Shown in pieces: positions 1 to 7,389 of a stretch of DNA of 41,871 bases. The DNA lies in contig CAYQPF010000025.1 in NCBI GenBank assembly GCA_964419225.1, forward strand, positions 1 through 41,871, given 5' to 3'. Numbering within the stretch: position 1 is the stretch's first letter; every line of letters begins with the position of its first letter. This stretch comes from CAYQPF01 sp964419225. GTDB lineage: Bacteria > Cloacimonadota > Cloacimonadia > Cloacimonadales > CAYQPF01. A model generated the notes under the pieces. That model was given only the letters and a program-made list of their open reading frames with translations. It did no database searches and was not told the origin of the DNA. Made by a program: the position numbers and the translations under genes.

Positions 1-619
1 TCATCCAGATTTTTTTATGTGATTTATCATAATATTTTACTAAATAAGCGTTGTTATTTGTGCTGGTATTATACTTCTGCCAGACATCAGTTCTAGCATC
101 CTCTGGATAAATTGTAGAACTCATGGGATTTTGAAATTTTAAATAGCGTTTAGTGGTATGGTGCACATACTTTTTAGTTTTGTATGGACTGACTTCTTTC
201 AGATGGCTGAAAGTCAAATATGATCCATCTGGTAATGCTTGAAAGGTGAAATCATGGGGATTAACGACCTTTGCCAGGGTCTTAGGGTTTTTCCAGACAG
301 GTTTTCCATTGAGATCATACTTCTGCCAATTGACATTATACTTAAAATATCCTTTGGAGTACCAGACAAAGTTAAGCTTGTTATCAGCGTCCATGAATAT
401 TTGTGGATTTATTGAAGAATAGACATTCTGACCAACCAAAACAGCATCCTGCTTTAAAGGTTTATTTTGATTATCAAAGATTTTAAAGGCAATAAAATTA
501 GCACCAGCATAATACTGATAGGTGATAATGATCTTATCCTGACAGTAAAAACTCTTCGTATTTAGAGCTCCAAGTGAAGCTATGAGCAATGTGAGAATGA
601 GCAAACTTATCGTTTTCAT
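1..619 (-). CDS. Secreted protein of unknown function, 3' part cut by window start
   Basis: The frame stays open from an ATG at 619 to the window edge (206 codons), so the C-terminus is missing. The first residues (MKTISLLILTLLIASLGAL) look like a signal peptide, so the product should be exported. The visible part has repeated aromatic strand-like stretches such as WYSKGYFKYNVNWQKYDLNGKPVW, and FDNQNKPLKQD, reminiscent of beta-propeller or BNR-type secreted proteins, but no family is recognised. An AAGGAG ribosome binding site sits 5 nt before the ATG. A sigma70-like promoter with an overlapping inverted repeat lies about 100 nt upstream. Function is unknown; only export is inferred. Confidence 0.75.
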   Translation of the reverse strand, partial: MKTISLLILTLLIASLGALNTKSFYCQDKIIITYQYYAGANFIAFKIFDNQNKPLKQDAVLVGQNVYSSINPQIFMDADNKLNFVWYSKGYFKYNVNWQKYDLNGKPVWKNPKTLAKVVNPHDFTFQALPDGSYLTFSHLKEVSPYKTKKYVHHTTKRYLKFQNPMSSTIYPEDARTDVWQKYNTSTNNNAYLVKYYDKSHKKIWM

Positions 620-716
620 TTAATCTCCTTCAAAATGAGTTTTTTTCTTTATCCAGGAATATTTGCGTGGAAAATGATTATTTTCATCGCACAAATAAAT
701 TTAAACCTCAATATTT

Positions 717-744
717 ATATTACAAAATATGTATTTTGTGTCAA
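717..744 (-). promoter_or_regulatory. Sigma70-like promoter with internal inverted repeat
   Basis: On the minus strand, -35 TTGACA (744-739) and -10 TAATAT (722-717) are 16 nt apart, upstream of the partial secreted-protein gene starting at 619. Between them lies an inverted repeat with arms ACAAAATA and TATTTTGT (722-739, 2-nt centre), placed where a repressor could block polymerase. The predicted leader is about 90 nt. Confidence 0.5.
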
Positions 745-809
745 CAGCAATTTGAATCATTGGCATACTTCATTTACTCAAATTAAAAATATAGTAATTA
801 CTCAGGTAC

Positions 810-832
810 TTTTCGAGAGTAACCACAAATGG
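810..832. repeat. Copy 1 of a 23-bp repeat (second copy at 40693-40715)
   Basis: The 23 bases differ at one position from 40693-40715; the shared core is GAGAGTARCCACAAATGG. At the second copy the repeat abuts a strong sigma70 -35 box; here the equivalent position has decayed (CTGAGT in place of TTGACA on the minus strand). Confidence 0.7.
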
Positions 833-877
833 CCAAGTCTGACTAGTTTGACATGTCAGACATGTCGTTGTTCCTTT

Positions 878-906
878 CAAAACAGGCAGGGAACTATCCC
901 TGCCTG
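878..906 (-). terminator. Intrinsic terminator after the S41 protease gene
   Basis: A perfect 10-bp stem (CAGGCAGGGA at 883-892, TCCCTGCCTG at 897-906) with a 4-nt loop is followed on the minus strand by TTTT. It lies 25 nt after the stop codon of the gene ending at 931. Confidence 0.8.
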
Positions 907-930
907 TGCGTTAGTAGTAGGAGATTTAAT

Positions 931-2262
931 TCATTGGGTTTTCGGAGAATTGTCTGTCCGGCCTTCTTCATACATGCCGATGAGGTTATTAACCTTACCA
1001 CTCTTGTCTCTTTCGAATTTGATCCTGAAATTATCCATTCCTTCTACACCGAAGAGATCTTTCTTTAAAGCATACATCGGAGCTTCCGGTCCAAACCTTT
1101 TATAAAAGAGTTTATTGTTCTGGAATGAGATCGTTCTTTGTCCATAGACTCCTGCAAATTGACCCAGCTCATTGGCTGCAAGTAATGTAGGATTGAGCTT
1201 TACAGCTAAGCCATCCAAAGCCCATTCAAGCTTTGCCTTCACTTCCGGATCTTCAGTTTTGCTCAACAAAGAATCTAAAATCATTTTGTAAGATGTATCC
1301 AAAGCTTTCGTGCCTTCGACAGGAATATTCGGGATTACACCTTGTGTTTCCCAGTCAGTACCAGTCAGAGGATTGCTGATTTTTCCAATAGGAATGATCG
1401 CTACAAAACCGGAACCTACGCTAGCAAATGTAACCGGATGTGCAGCCCCGGCTGTTGTTTCCCCGACAATAGTTGCTCTTTGCAGGTTTTGTAGAAAATA
1501 GGAAAAAGCTTCAGAAGCAGATCCCGTGTTACGACTGGTCAATACATATACCGGAGCTTCTGATATTCTTTTTCCGGGGACATAAGGAAGAGTCCAACTC
1601 TGTGTCGGCATCTTATTTCCCCTCATTTCAAGTGTGTTCAAAAGAACAGGAGGCAGTTCCGCCTCGACCAAATATGTGATCATGAACTGAACCAATGCTG
1701 CCGAACCACCATTGTTGTAACGCATATCGACGATCAAAGCCTGAGTATTCTCCAAAAAATTCATGGCTTGGATAACTTTTTCATACGCTTCATAGGACGT
1801 TGAAAAATGATCTAACCTTAAATACCCCACATTACCAGGCAGAATTTTTACTTCTTTAAAACCATAATTATTCATTTTCTCTGTATCAGAACTGCCAAAT
1901 ACATCCTTTTTACTACCACCACATGATGATGAGGCAGTATTACTCAAAGCCTCTGCCATGACAGGATTGTACATAACCCTAAAATGGATGTCTTTTGTTA
2001 CAGAATGAAAATCTGCAGTAAGCTTATCTGCCATTTCATTCGGATTTGTGATCTTCTTATATTCACCATTCGAAACTGCTTTGCGATAATTCTTCACTAT
2101 TTTATCCAACTTCTCTGTGAAGAAATACTTGGTGTTAAGAGCAGATGCCAGAGAATCGATGACATTTGCCTTGTTCTTATCGGTTAATACTGGTAAATCC
2201 TGTCCTGCTGCAAAGATTTGCGAGCAAAGAATCAGGACTAAGAGAGTAGCGAGCATTTTCAT
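931..2262 (-). CDS. S41-family (tail-specific/IRBP-like) secreted peptidase
   Basis: A 443-aa protein with a signal peptide (MKMLATLLVLILCSQIFAAG). Residues ~25-110 resemble the N-terminal domain of IRBP-like S41 proteins and residues ~135-310 the S41 catalytic core: GYLRLDHFST, then IVDMRYNNGGS, then NTGSASEAF (about residue 247, holding the expected serine nucleophile), then VGETTAGAAHP. The CtpA-type lysine of GEKTxGKG is replaced by GETTAG, as in the Lys-less S41 subgroup, so the mechanism is probably not the Ser-Lys dyad. A C-terminal beta-rich tail follows. The ATG at 2262 has a GGAGGC site. It is divergent from an ArsR-like regulator, with a palindrome between them. Likely periplasmic or surface proteolysis; substrate unknown. 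Confidence 0.88.
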   Translation of the reverse strand: MKMLATLLVLILCSQIFAAGQDLPVLTDKNKANVIDSLASALNTKYFFTEKLDKIVKNYRKAVSNGEYKKITNPNEMADKLTADFHSVTKDIHFRVMYNPVMAEALSNTASSSCGGSKKDVFGSSDTEKMNNYGFKEVKILPGNVGYLRLDHFSTSYEAYEKVIQAMNFLENTQALIVDMRYNNGGSAALVQFMITYLVEAELPPVLLNTLEMRGNKMPTQSWTLPYVPGKRISEAPVYVLTSRNTGSASEAFSYFLQNLQRATIVGETTAGAAHPVTFASVGSGFVAIIPIGKISNPLTGTDWETQGVIPNIPVEGTKALDTSYKMILDSLLSKTEDPEVKAKLEWALDGLAVKLNPTLLAANELGQFAGVYGQRTISFQNNKLFYKRFGPEAPMYALKKDLFGVEGMDNFRIKFERDKSGKVNNLIGMYEEGRTDNSPKTQ

Positions 2263-2282
2263 ATTGCCTCCATACTATATAT

Positions 2283-2323
2283 TTAAAACGTTTTAATATT
2301 TTCAAACGTACCAAAATTGTCAA
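2283..2323 (-). promoter_or_regulatory. Promoter and palindromic operator candidate of the S41 gene
   Basis: Minus-strand -35 TTGACA (2323-2318) and -10 AATATT (2300-2295) are 17 nt apart. A perfect 14-bp palindrome, TTAAAACGTTTTAA (2283-2296), covers the -10 edge and the likely start site. It lies between this gene and the divergent ArsR-like regulator gene, so it is a natural candidate operator. Confidence 0.5.
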
Positions 2324-2377
2324 ATAAAAAGATTGCCTTTTTTTAAGCACTGATTTTAGTGGTTCCGGAGGTGAATT

Positions 2378-2947
2378 ATGGAGGATGTTATAACCATATC
2401 CAACGGAGATCATATTAAGATCCTGATGGATAAGAAAAGGATGGAAGTATTACGGGTTATCAGAGAAAAAAAAGTGCCCATGACTTCGAAGCAGGTTGCA
2501 GAATGTTTAGGGATAAATGCCTCAACTGTTAATTTTCACACCAAGAAGCTTTGCAGTATTGGAGTACTGGAAGTTGTCAGGACAGAAGTAGTCAATGGCA
2601 TCATTGCTAAATATCTGGCACCTACGGCCTCACATTTCAAGATTATTTCCTGTGATGTAGATTCCTCAACTGCAGCCTTAGTTAATGACAGTATTTCCTC
2701 ACAAGCAACTGTAATTTTTGATAAAGCGAAAAACAATTTTCTGGAAAATTGTGACGGTGAGATCTGTTTACCCAAGCGACTCTATTTTGGAGATTTGTAT
2801 CTCACTCTGGAAGAATTCCGGGAAGTCAATGAGATCCTTGATCATAAGCTGACTAAATTCGGAAACTGCCCGTCTCCGGACAAGACAAAATACAAGATCT
2901 TTATCTCTTTAGCCGCGGAAAAGGCAGTCAATAGTCATGAGTCATGA
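2378..2947 (+). CDS. ArsR-like winged helix-turn-helix transcriptional regulator
   Basis: A 189-aa cytoplasmic protein. Residues ~17-75 form a winged helix of the ArsR/MarR kind: RMEVLRVIREKKVPMTSKQVAECLG, then the recognition helix NASTVNFHTKKLCSIGVL and a wing (VVRTEVVNGIIAKYL). The remainder, to residue 189, is probably a dimerisation or effector region; it has two cysteines (ENCDGEICL) and a third (FGNCPSP), which could bind metal, though this is only a guess. The RBS GGAGGTGA is strong. It is transcribed away from the S41 protease gene and could regulate it through the palindrome at 2283-2296. The last codons and stop (SHES, TGA) are formed by a 7-bp tandem repeat that runs past the gene. 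Confidence 0.85.
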   Translation: MEDVITISNGDHIKILMDKKRMEVLRVIREKKVPMTSKQVAECLGINASTVNFHTKKLCSIGVLEVVRTEVVNGIIAKYLAPTASHFKIISCDVDSSTAALVNDSISSQATVIFDKAKNNFLENCDGEICLPKRLYFGDLYLTLEEFREVNEILDHKLTKFGNCPSPDKTKYKIFISLAAEKAVNSHES

Positions 2948-2957
2948 GTCATGAGTC
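2934..2957 (+). repeat. Heptamer array A: GTCATGA x3 plus GTC
   Basis: Three perfect 7-bp units span the stop codon of the regulator gene, so the array supplies its final residues. It is one of ten intergenic arrays in the window with 7-bp period. Confidence 0.9.
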
Positions 2958-2975
2958 GAGTGTTGGAACTATAGT

Positions 2976-5900
2976 TTACCTGTCATTTGTTAGTTCTTTG
3001 AGAAAGATTTGTTTCGTTTGGCCTTCTTTTATAATAGTAGGGGATGGGACTGAATCTGTGGAAGCTACTACCACATAGAATTTCCTGCCTGTAATAGCCG
3101 AATCTATAAATTGAGTACCTGCAGTTGTAGAAAGCAAAGTCCATGTGTTGAATGCAGCAGTTGGATCATCGGAAGCATATACCTTGTAGGAATTGACACC
3201 CGTAATGGCAGACCAGTCAAGCTGAGTTTGCCCCAAGGAATTAATTGTAATACTAACTTCCGGAGTATCAAGAGTAGTTGGAATTATCGTAATGCAAAAG
3301 TCATCTATAGCCCAGCCATCATAGCTAAGTGAAGAATCAGAGCCAAAACGAAATCGGAATTGAACAGCTGATAACCCTTGGAATCCACTCAGGAGAGTTG
3401 TAGTCTGAAACCATCCGGAAGCAGTTCCAGATGTAACTGATGACCATTTGGGGGGAGTGATGGGTCCGTCTGTAGAGGCATTATTATACCATTGAGTGCT
3501 AAGAGTGGTGTTATGATCAGAACCGTTTCCTATAACAGGGTCAACTTTTGTCCAGTTAACACCATCAGTTGATGATTCGAGAATCCCGGCATCCCAACCT
3601 GTTTCAACCATCAGATTTTGCCAGAAAGAAAGAATTGGCTCTGAAGAAAGAGAAGAGAAATCGAAGTAAGGAGATACTAAAGCACAATTTAAAATAGCGG
3701 AATAATTTCCTGTCTGTTTAGTGATCCAAGCATTTGTACCTGAATGGGCAGCATTAATTGCAGGTTTAGAGATAATACCTCTACCCCATTCATTTCCGCC
3801 ATTATTAACAGCGGTTGTAGCCCAGTCTGAATCTGTTGTACCTTCAAAGTTCTGTATATAGGGAAAAGAATTTACTGTAGATACAATATAGTATTGATTT
3901 GGAGTAGTTGGAGCAGAAGTTATCGCAGAAACAGAAGTTGCAACAAATCCTATCTTTGGTTTTGCAGTAACCATAGGATTTGCCGAGTCTGCATTCTGTG
4001 CTACAACGAAATATTGAATAGTATCATTAACAATAACTGGAGAAGTGAGTTTGCCATAATCAATATCGAAACTGCACATAGTAGAACCATAGTATGGAGA
4101 ATATGGGTCAGTAGTTTCAGTCCATTTCCACCCACTTACTGAATTATCATTAGCTGCAAAAATATTGTTATCTGTTGATTTTTTGTAGTATATTCTGGGT
4201 TTGTAGTTTGTCCAATTAGGGCTGGCATCTCCACCGATATACACATTCCCCAATGTTCTGCTGGAAGTCGAATTAGTATTTCCCAATGCTGCATAACCAA
4301 TCCCGACAGGTGAAGGGCCAGAAATGAAAAATTCGTCAGCACCAATATCCGGTGTGGCTGGGTTTCTTAAATCACCATCTATATCATCAGTAACAGCAAA
4401 AGGAGTGGTAATCACAGAAGCACCTGCATTTACAATAGTTGGCATGCTTTGCTGATAAACATGAAGATTATAGGGAGTCATGGAACTTAAGAAAGAAACA
4501 TCTTCAGTTACAGCAGCCTGATCAACAGTTGCTACGTATGCCTTGTATTCAGCTAAGGTTGGAAAGTAGGTAGTTCCATTATAATATATATTGGATTTTG
4601 CACCTACAACACCGCCATAATAAAGGTTTTTATTTGTAGTGGCAGAGATATTGGTTAAATCAGTACCAGCTCGCCATAAACAGATCCGGTTTGAAGCAGC
4701 ACCAGTATTTGCGGTGAGATTAACTTTATTGATGAAGATATTGTTGATCATATCAACAGTAGTATTAGCAACAGCCGCAGCAGTTGCATAGATTGCAGCA
4801 CTTCTATTATTACCAGCTCCGGTAGCAGCATAGTTCAACAAAACAGTATTATGATAAACATTGAATGCTTTACCTGAGCTAAGATACAAACCGGCAGCTG
4901 ATGGGGAACCTATACCAGTAACAGCTTTAATATCATAAACAAAGTTGTTGTAGATGTTATTCACATTATTAGCTGTTGTGTTGGCAATATAAATACCGGC
5001 AGGACAGTAGGAACTTGTGCCAGTGTAAGCAAGGTCAAATATCTTGTTTTTGTAGATATTGACAGTTAAACCACTGGTGATGTAAATACCATATACACTG
5101 TATCCTGCAAATAAGGTATTGATTGTGTTGTTATAAATATTGGCAGTTGTACCAGCAGTAAGGTAGATACCATAAACAGCACTATAAGTACTTGAGGTTG
5201 TCAGGTTTTTGATGGTATTATTATAAATACTCGTACTGTTGGTTGCACCGGATCCGGAATAGATACCGGCAGCAGTACCAGTGGAAGTTACATAGTCAAT
5301 AGTGGTATTAAACACTTTGAAGTTAGTTTGATTAGTATAGTAAACGCCATACATAAAGATATTATTAATTGTACTGGCTCCCCCACTTGTACCGATTTCA
5401 TTACCGTCATCAGGATAAGTGGAATTACCAGCGAAATAGTAACCAGTATAACAATCAGTAACAATATTACTGTAGAATCTGTTCTTGTTGTTAGCAGTAA
5501 GTAAAGACGTTGCATTTACGGAATTAACATAAATGCCTTTTGAACTGCTATTAATCTTTGACAGGTTAACATTACAATTTTTAATAATAACATTATTACA
5601 GCTATTACCTGCAGGTCCTTGTAAATAATAACCATATTCCAAATAATCATAGGCAGTAGTACCGGCATCATTGATATCAATTCCATCAAAAGTTACATAA
5701 TCGCAACCGTAAAGGAAAATACCGACATCATTTGTTGCTAAAGTACCAATAATATTGATACGTGGATTTGTGCCGGTACCTGATTTTTGGAAACGAATTG
5801 GATTAGCAGCAGTACCAGTAGCAGTTAATTTCAACGCATAATTATTAGGTGCTGCACCGGCAGTAACGTTGAATACCTGGCCAGAAGTAACATTAAATGT

Positions 5901-7037
5901 TACCGGACCACCAATACCAAGTGTATTTAACTCATTGTTAGCAGCAGTAAAAGAAATATAGTTTCTTGGTCCTGAACCAGCCTGGTCAATAGTATAAATT
6001 CCGCTCATGGGAGCTTTAATTTCTCTATTGCCTGCAGGATCTGTAACAGTAGGTTCATGGGCAACACCAGCAACAGTCACAGAATTACATTGACCATCAA
6101 TGAAATGACCTGGAAGAGCAGTTGAAGAAACATCATAAGCTAACCAAAAATAATTATTTCCGATAGCTAAGGTTTGTGAGCCGGTAAAAGTGATGGTTCC
6201 ATCGGGATTAACCACAGCAGAACCAAAAGGAGTTGTAGTGCTAAAGCTGGTAGAAGTGCCTGTGTAATAACATGTAGCATTAGTTATATCAGATACAGCA
6301 GTAGTACCTGTAGTATTAAAGGTGATTGAGGTTGTTGAAAGAGAATTAAGATCTCCGGTTGTAACTAATTGCAAGGCAAGAATTGCTGCATTGGTAGTAC
6401 CAGGAGCAACAGCTTCTGTAATTTGCTGGGTTGTGCTTGAAACATAACACATATTTGAAGGTTGGAAGACTTCGATGTCATCAACATACATATCATTACC
6501 ATATCTACTATAAGCATAGAACATGATGTAGTTGGTTGCACCGTTGAAAGTACTTGGAATCATAAAGGAATATTGATACCAGCCAATAGCTGCTTCAACA
6601 GGAGCTAAAGTATAAGAACGGTTAACCTTACCAATCCATCTTGCTCCGTTTAGCGAATTTGTTGTGTTGACATAAACACCAACAGAGTCATAGGTAGTTG
6701 CATAGCCGGCATCTCTGTACATCCAGAATTTAACTTTAGTTGCTGTATAGGCGGTTAAGCTGGTTGCCGGGGTTGATAGCAGGGCACTATGACCAGCGTT
6801 ATAAGTCCAACTTCTGTATTCAGCCATACCAGCACCAGAATGTGGGGCAATGCCAGAAGGGTGAGCTGTAACTGTAGCTCTGGACCACAATGCGGTTGTA
6901 GTAGTACCAGTGACTAACACATTCGTCCATCCCGCGGGAGGAAATGTTGTCCCGTCGAATGATTCTGTTAAAATTGTTTGAGCCATTAGGCCAGTAACTA
7001 TAAAAACAAAACAAATAAATAGTAAAAATTTCTTCAT
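2976..7037 (-). CDS. Large secreted modular beta-helix protein (1353 aa)
   Basis: The signal peptide (MKKFLLFICFVFIVTGLMAQ) is followed by a jelly-roll of the cleaved-adhesin/choice-of-anchor-J type (~20-190; FDGTTFPPAGW to DDIEVF). A BNR-associated N-terminal-like domain comes next (~193-340; GNNYFWLAYDV), then a long right-handed parallel beta-helix (~345-900; many NIYNNTI/GIYI rungs, closing with DIGADEFF). A ~140-aa linker domain, a second jelly-roll (~1055-1245; FPYIQNFEG to WAIDDFCITI) and a C-terminal Fn3-like module (~1260-1353; LDTPEVSI to KFYVVVAS) complete it. There is no FlgD-like tail. The module order suggests a surface protein that binds or degrades polysaccharide, but no catalytic residues can be assigned. 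A sigma70-like promoter precedes it. It is paralogous to the divergent neighbour at 7390. Confidence 0.85.
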   Translation of the reverse strand: MKKFLLFICFVFIVTGLMAQTILTESFDGTTFPPAGWTNVLVTGTTTTALWSRATVTAHPSGIAPHSGAGMAEYRSWTYNAGHSALLSTPATSLTAYTATKVKFWMYRDAGYATTYDSVGVYVNTTNSLNGARWIGKVNRSYTLAPVEAAIGWYQYSFMIPSTFNGATNYIMFYAYSRYGNDMYVDDIEVFQPSNMCYVSSTTQQITEAVAPGTTNAAILALQLVTTGDLNSLSTTSITFNTTGTTAVSDITNATCYYTGTSTSFSTTTPFGSAVVNPDGTITFTGSQTLAIGNNYFWLAYDVSSTALPGHFIDGQCNSVTVAGVAHEPTVTDPAGNREIKAPMSGIYTIDQAGSGPRNYISFTAANNELNTLGIGGPVTFNVTSGQVFNVTAGAAPNNYALKLTATGTAANPIRFQKSGTGTNPRINIIGTLATNDVGIFLYGCDYVTFDGIDINDAGTTAYDYLEYGYYLQGPAGNSCNNVIIKNCNVNLSKINSSSKGIYVNSVNATSLLTANNKNRFYSNIVTDCYTGYYFAGNSTYPDDGNEIGTSGGASTINNIFMYGVYYTNQTNFKVFNTTIDYVTSTGTAAGIYSGSGATNSTSIYNNTIKNLTTSSTYSAVYGIYLTAGTTANIYNNTINTLFAGYSVYGIYITSGLTVNIYKNKIFDLAYTGTSSYCPAGIYIANTTANNVNNIYNNFVYDIKAVTGIGSPSAAGLYLSSGKAFNVYHNTVLLNYAATGAGNNRSAAIYATAAAVANTTVDMINNIFINKVNLTANTGAASNRICLWRAGTDLTNISATTNKNLYYGGVVGAKSNIYYNGTTYFPTLAEYKAYVATVDQAAVTEDVSFLSSMTPYNLHVYQQSMPTIVNAGASVITTPFAVTDDIDGDLRNPATPDIGADEFFISGPSPVGIGYAALGNTNSTSSRTLGNVYIGGDASPNWTNYKPRIYYKKSTDNNIFAANDNSVSGWKWTETTDPYSPYYGSTMCSFDIDYGKLTSPVIVNDTIQYFVVAQNADSANPMVTAKPKIGFVATSVSAITSAPTTPNQYYIVSTVNSFPYIQNFEGTTDSDWATTAVNNGGNEWGRGIISKPAINAAHSGTNAWITKQTGNYSAILNCALVSPYFDFSSLSSEPILSFWQNLMVETGWDAGILESSTDGVNWTKVDPVIGNGSDHNTTLSTQWYNNASTDGPITPPKWSSVTSGTASGWFQTTTLLSGFQGLSAVQFRFRFGSDSSLSYDGWAIDDFCITIIPTTLDTPEVSITINSLGQTQLDWSAITGVNSYKVYASDDPTAAFNTWTLLSTTAGTQFIDSAITGRKFYVVVASTDSVPSPTIIKEGQTKQIFLKELTNDR

Positions 7038-7072
7038 ACCAAAACCATCCTTTGCTTAACTATATCCTTTTC

Positions 7073-7101
7073 ATAATCAAAGCAGTATTAATAATTGTCA
7101 A
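7073..7101 (-). promoter_or_regulatory. Sigma70-like promoter of the 1353-aa protein gene
   Basis: On the minus strand, -35 TTGACA (7101-7096) and -10 GATTAT (7078-7073) are 17 nt apart, about 36 nt upstream of the ATG at 7037. Confidence 0.6.
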
Positions 7102-7132
7102 ATAATTTGTTTAACTTTTGACTTTTTTAGTG

Positions 7133-7165
7133 TGGAATATTCCAAATACAAATTGGTGACGTCAC
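7133..7165. promoter_or_regulatory. Two perfect palindromes between divergent beta-helix genes
   Basis: TGGAATATTCCA (7133-7144) and GTGACGTCAC (7156-7165) are perfect 12-bp and 10-bp palindromes 11 nt apart, upstream of the minus-strand promoter at 7073-7101. They could be operators for the gene pair. No regulator is identified. Confidence 0.4.
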
Positions 7166-7193
7166 ATTGGTAAATATTACAAATAAATTCCCT

Positions 7194-7291
7194 CGTCACC
7201 CGTCACCCGTCACCCGTCACCCGTCACACGTCACACGTCACTCGTCACTTGTCACTTATCACTTATCACTCGTTACTCGTCACTCGTCACA
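7194..7291 (+). repeat. Heptamer array B: 14 units of CGTCACN
   Basis: Fourteen contiguous 7-bp units: CGTCACC four times, CGTCACA twice, CGTCACT twice, then TGTCACT, TATCACT twice, CGTTACT, CGTCACT, CGTCACA. Variants are blocked along the array, as expected from stepwise duplication. It lies between the two divergent beta-helix genes. Confidence 0.95.
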
Positions 7292-7332
7292 TCCCTATTT
7301 ACTTCTTTTCTGTATTTATTTGTAGATATTAA

Positions 7333-7360
7333 TTGACAATAGCTAAAATATAGTTATAAT
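7333..7360 (+). promoter_or_regulatory. Consensus sigma70-type promoter
   Basis: TTGACA (7333-7338) and TATAAT (7355-7360), both perfect matches, are 16 nt apart. The leader to the ATG at 7390 would be only about 23 nt. This is one of the strongest promoters in the window. Confidence 0.8.
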
Positions 7361-7389
7361 TTGTTATAATAATATTGCAGGAGAAATAT

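Noticed and set aside
635..1105. 156-codon plus-strand open frame
   Set aside because: It runs antisense through the terminator and the 3' end of the S41 gene and resembles no protein; treated as chance.
931..2262. Inactive S41 pseudo-enzyme because the CtpA lysine is missing
   Set aside because: The GETTAG form is normal in one S41 subgroup; the missing Lys alone does not show loss of activity.
7194..7291. Tandem array as a CRISPR
   Set aside because: Units are 7 bp, contiguous and without spacers; no cas gene is present.
7375..7389. TTG start for the 619-aa beta-helix protein
   Set aside because: It lies upstream of the RBS AGGAGA; the ATG at 7390 gives a proper signal peptide and spacing.
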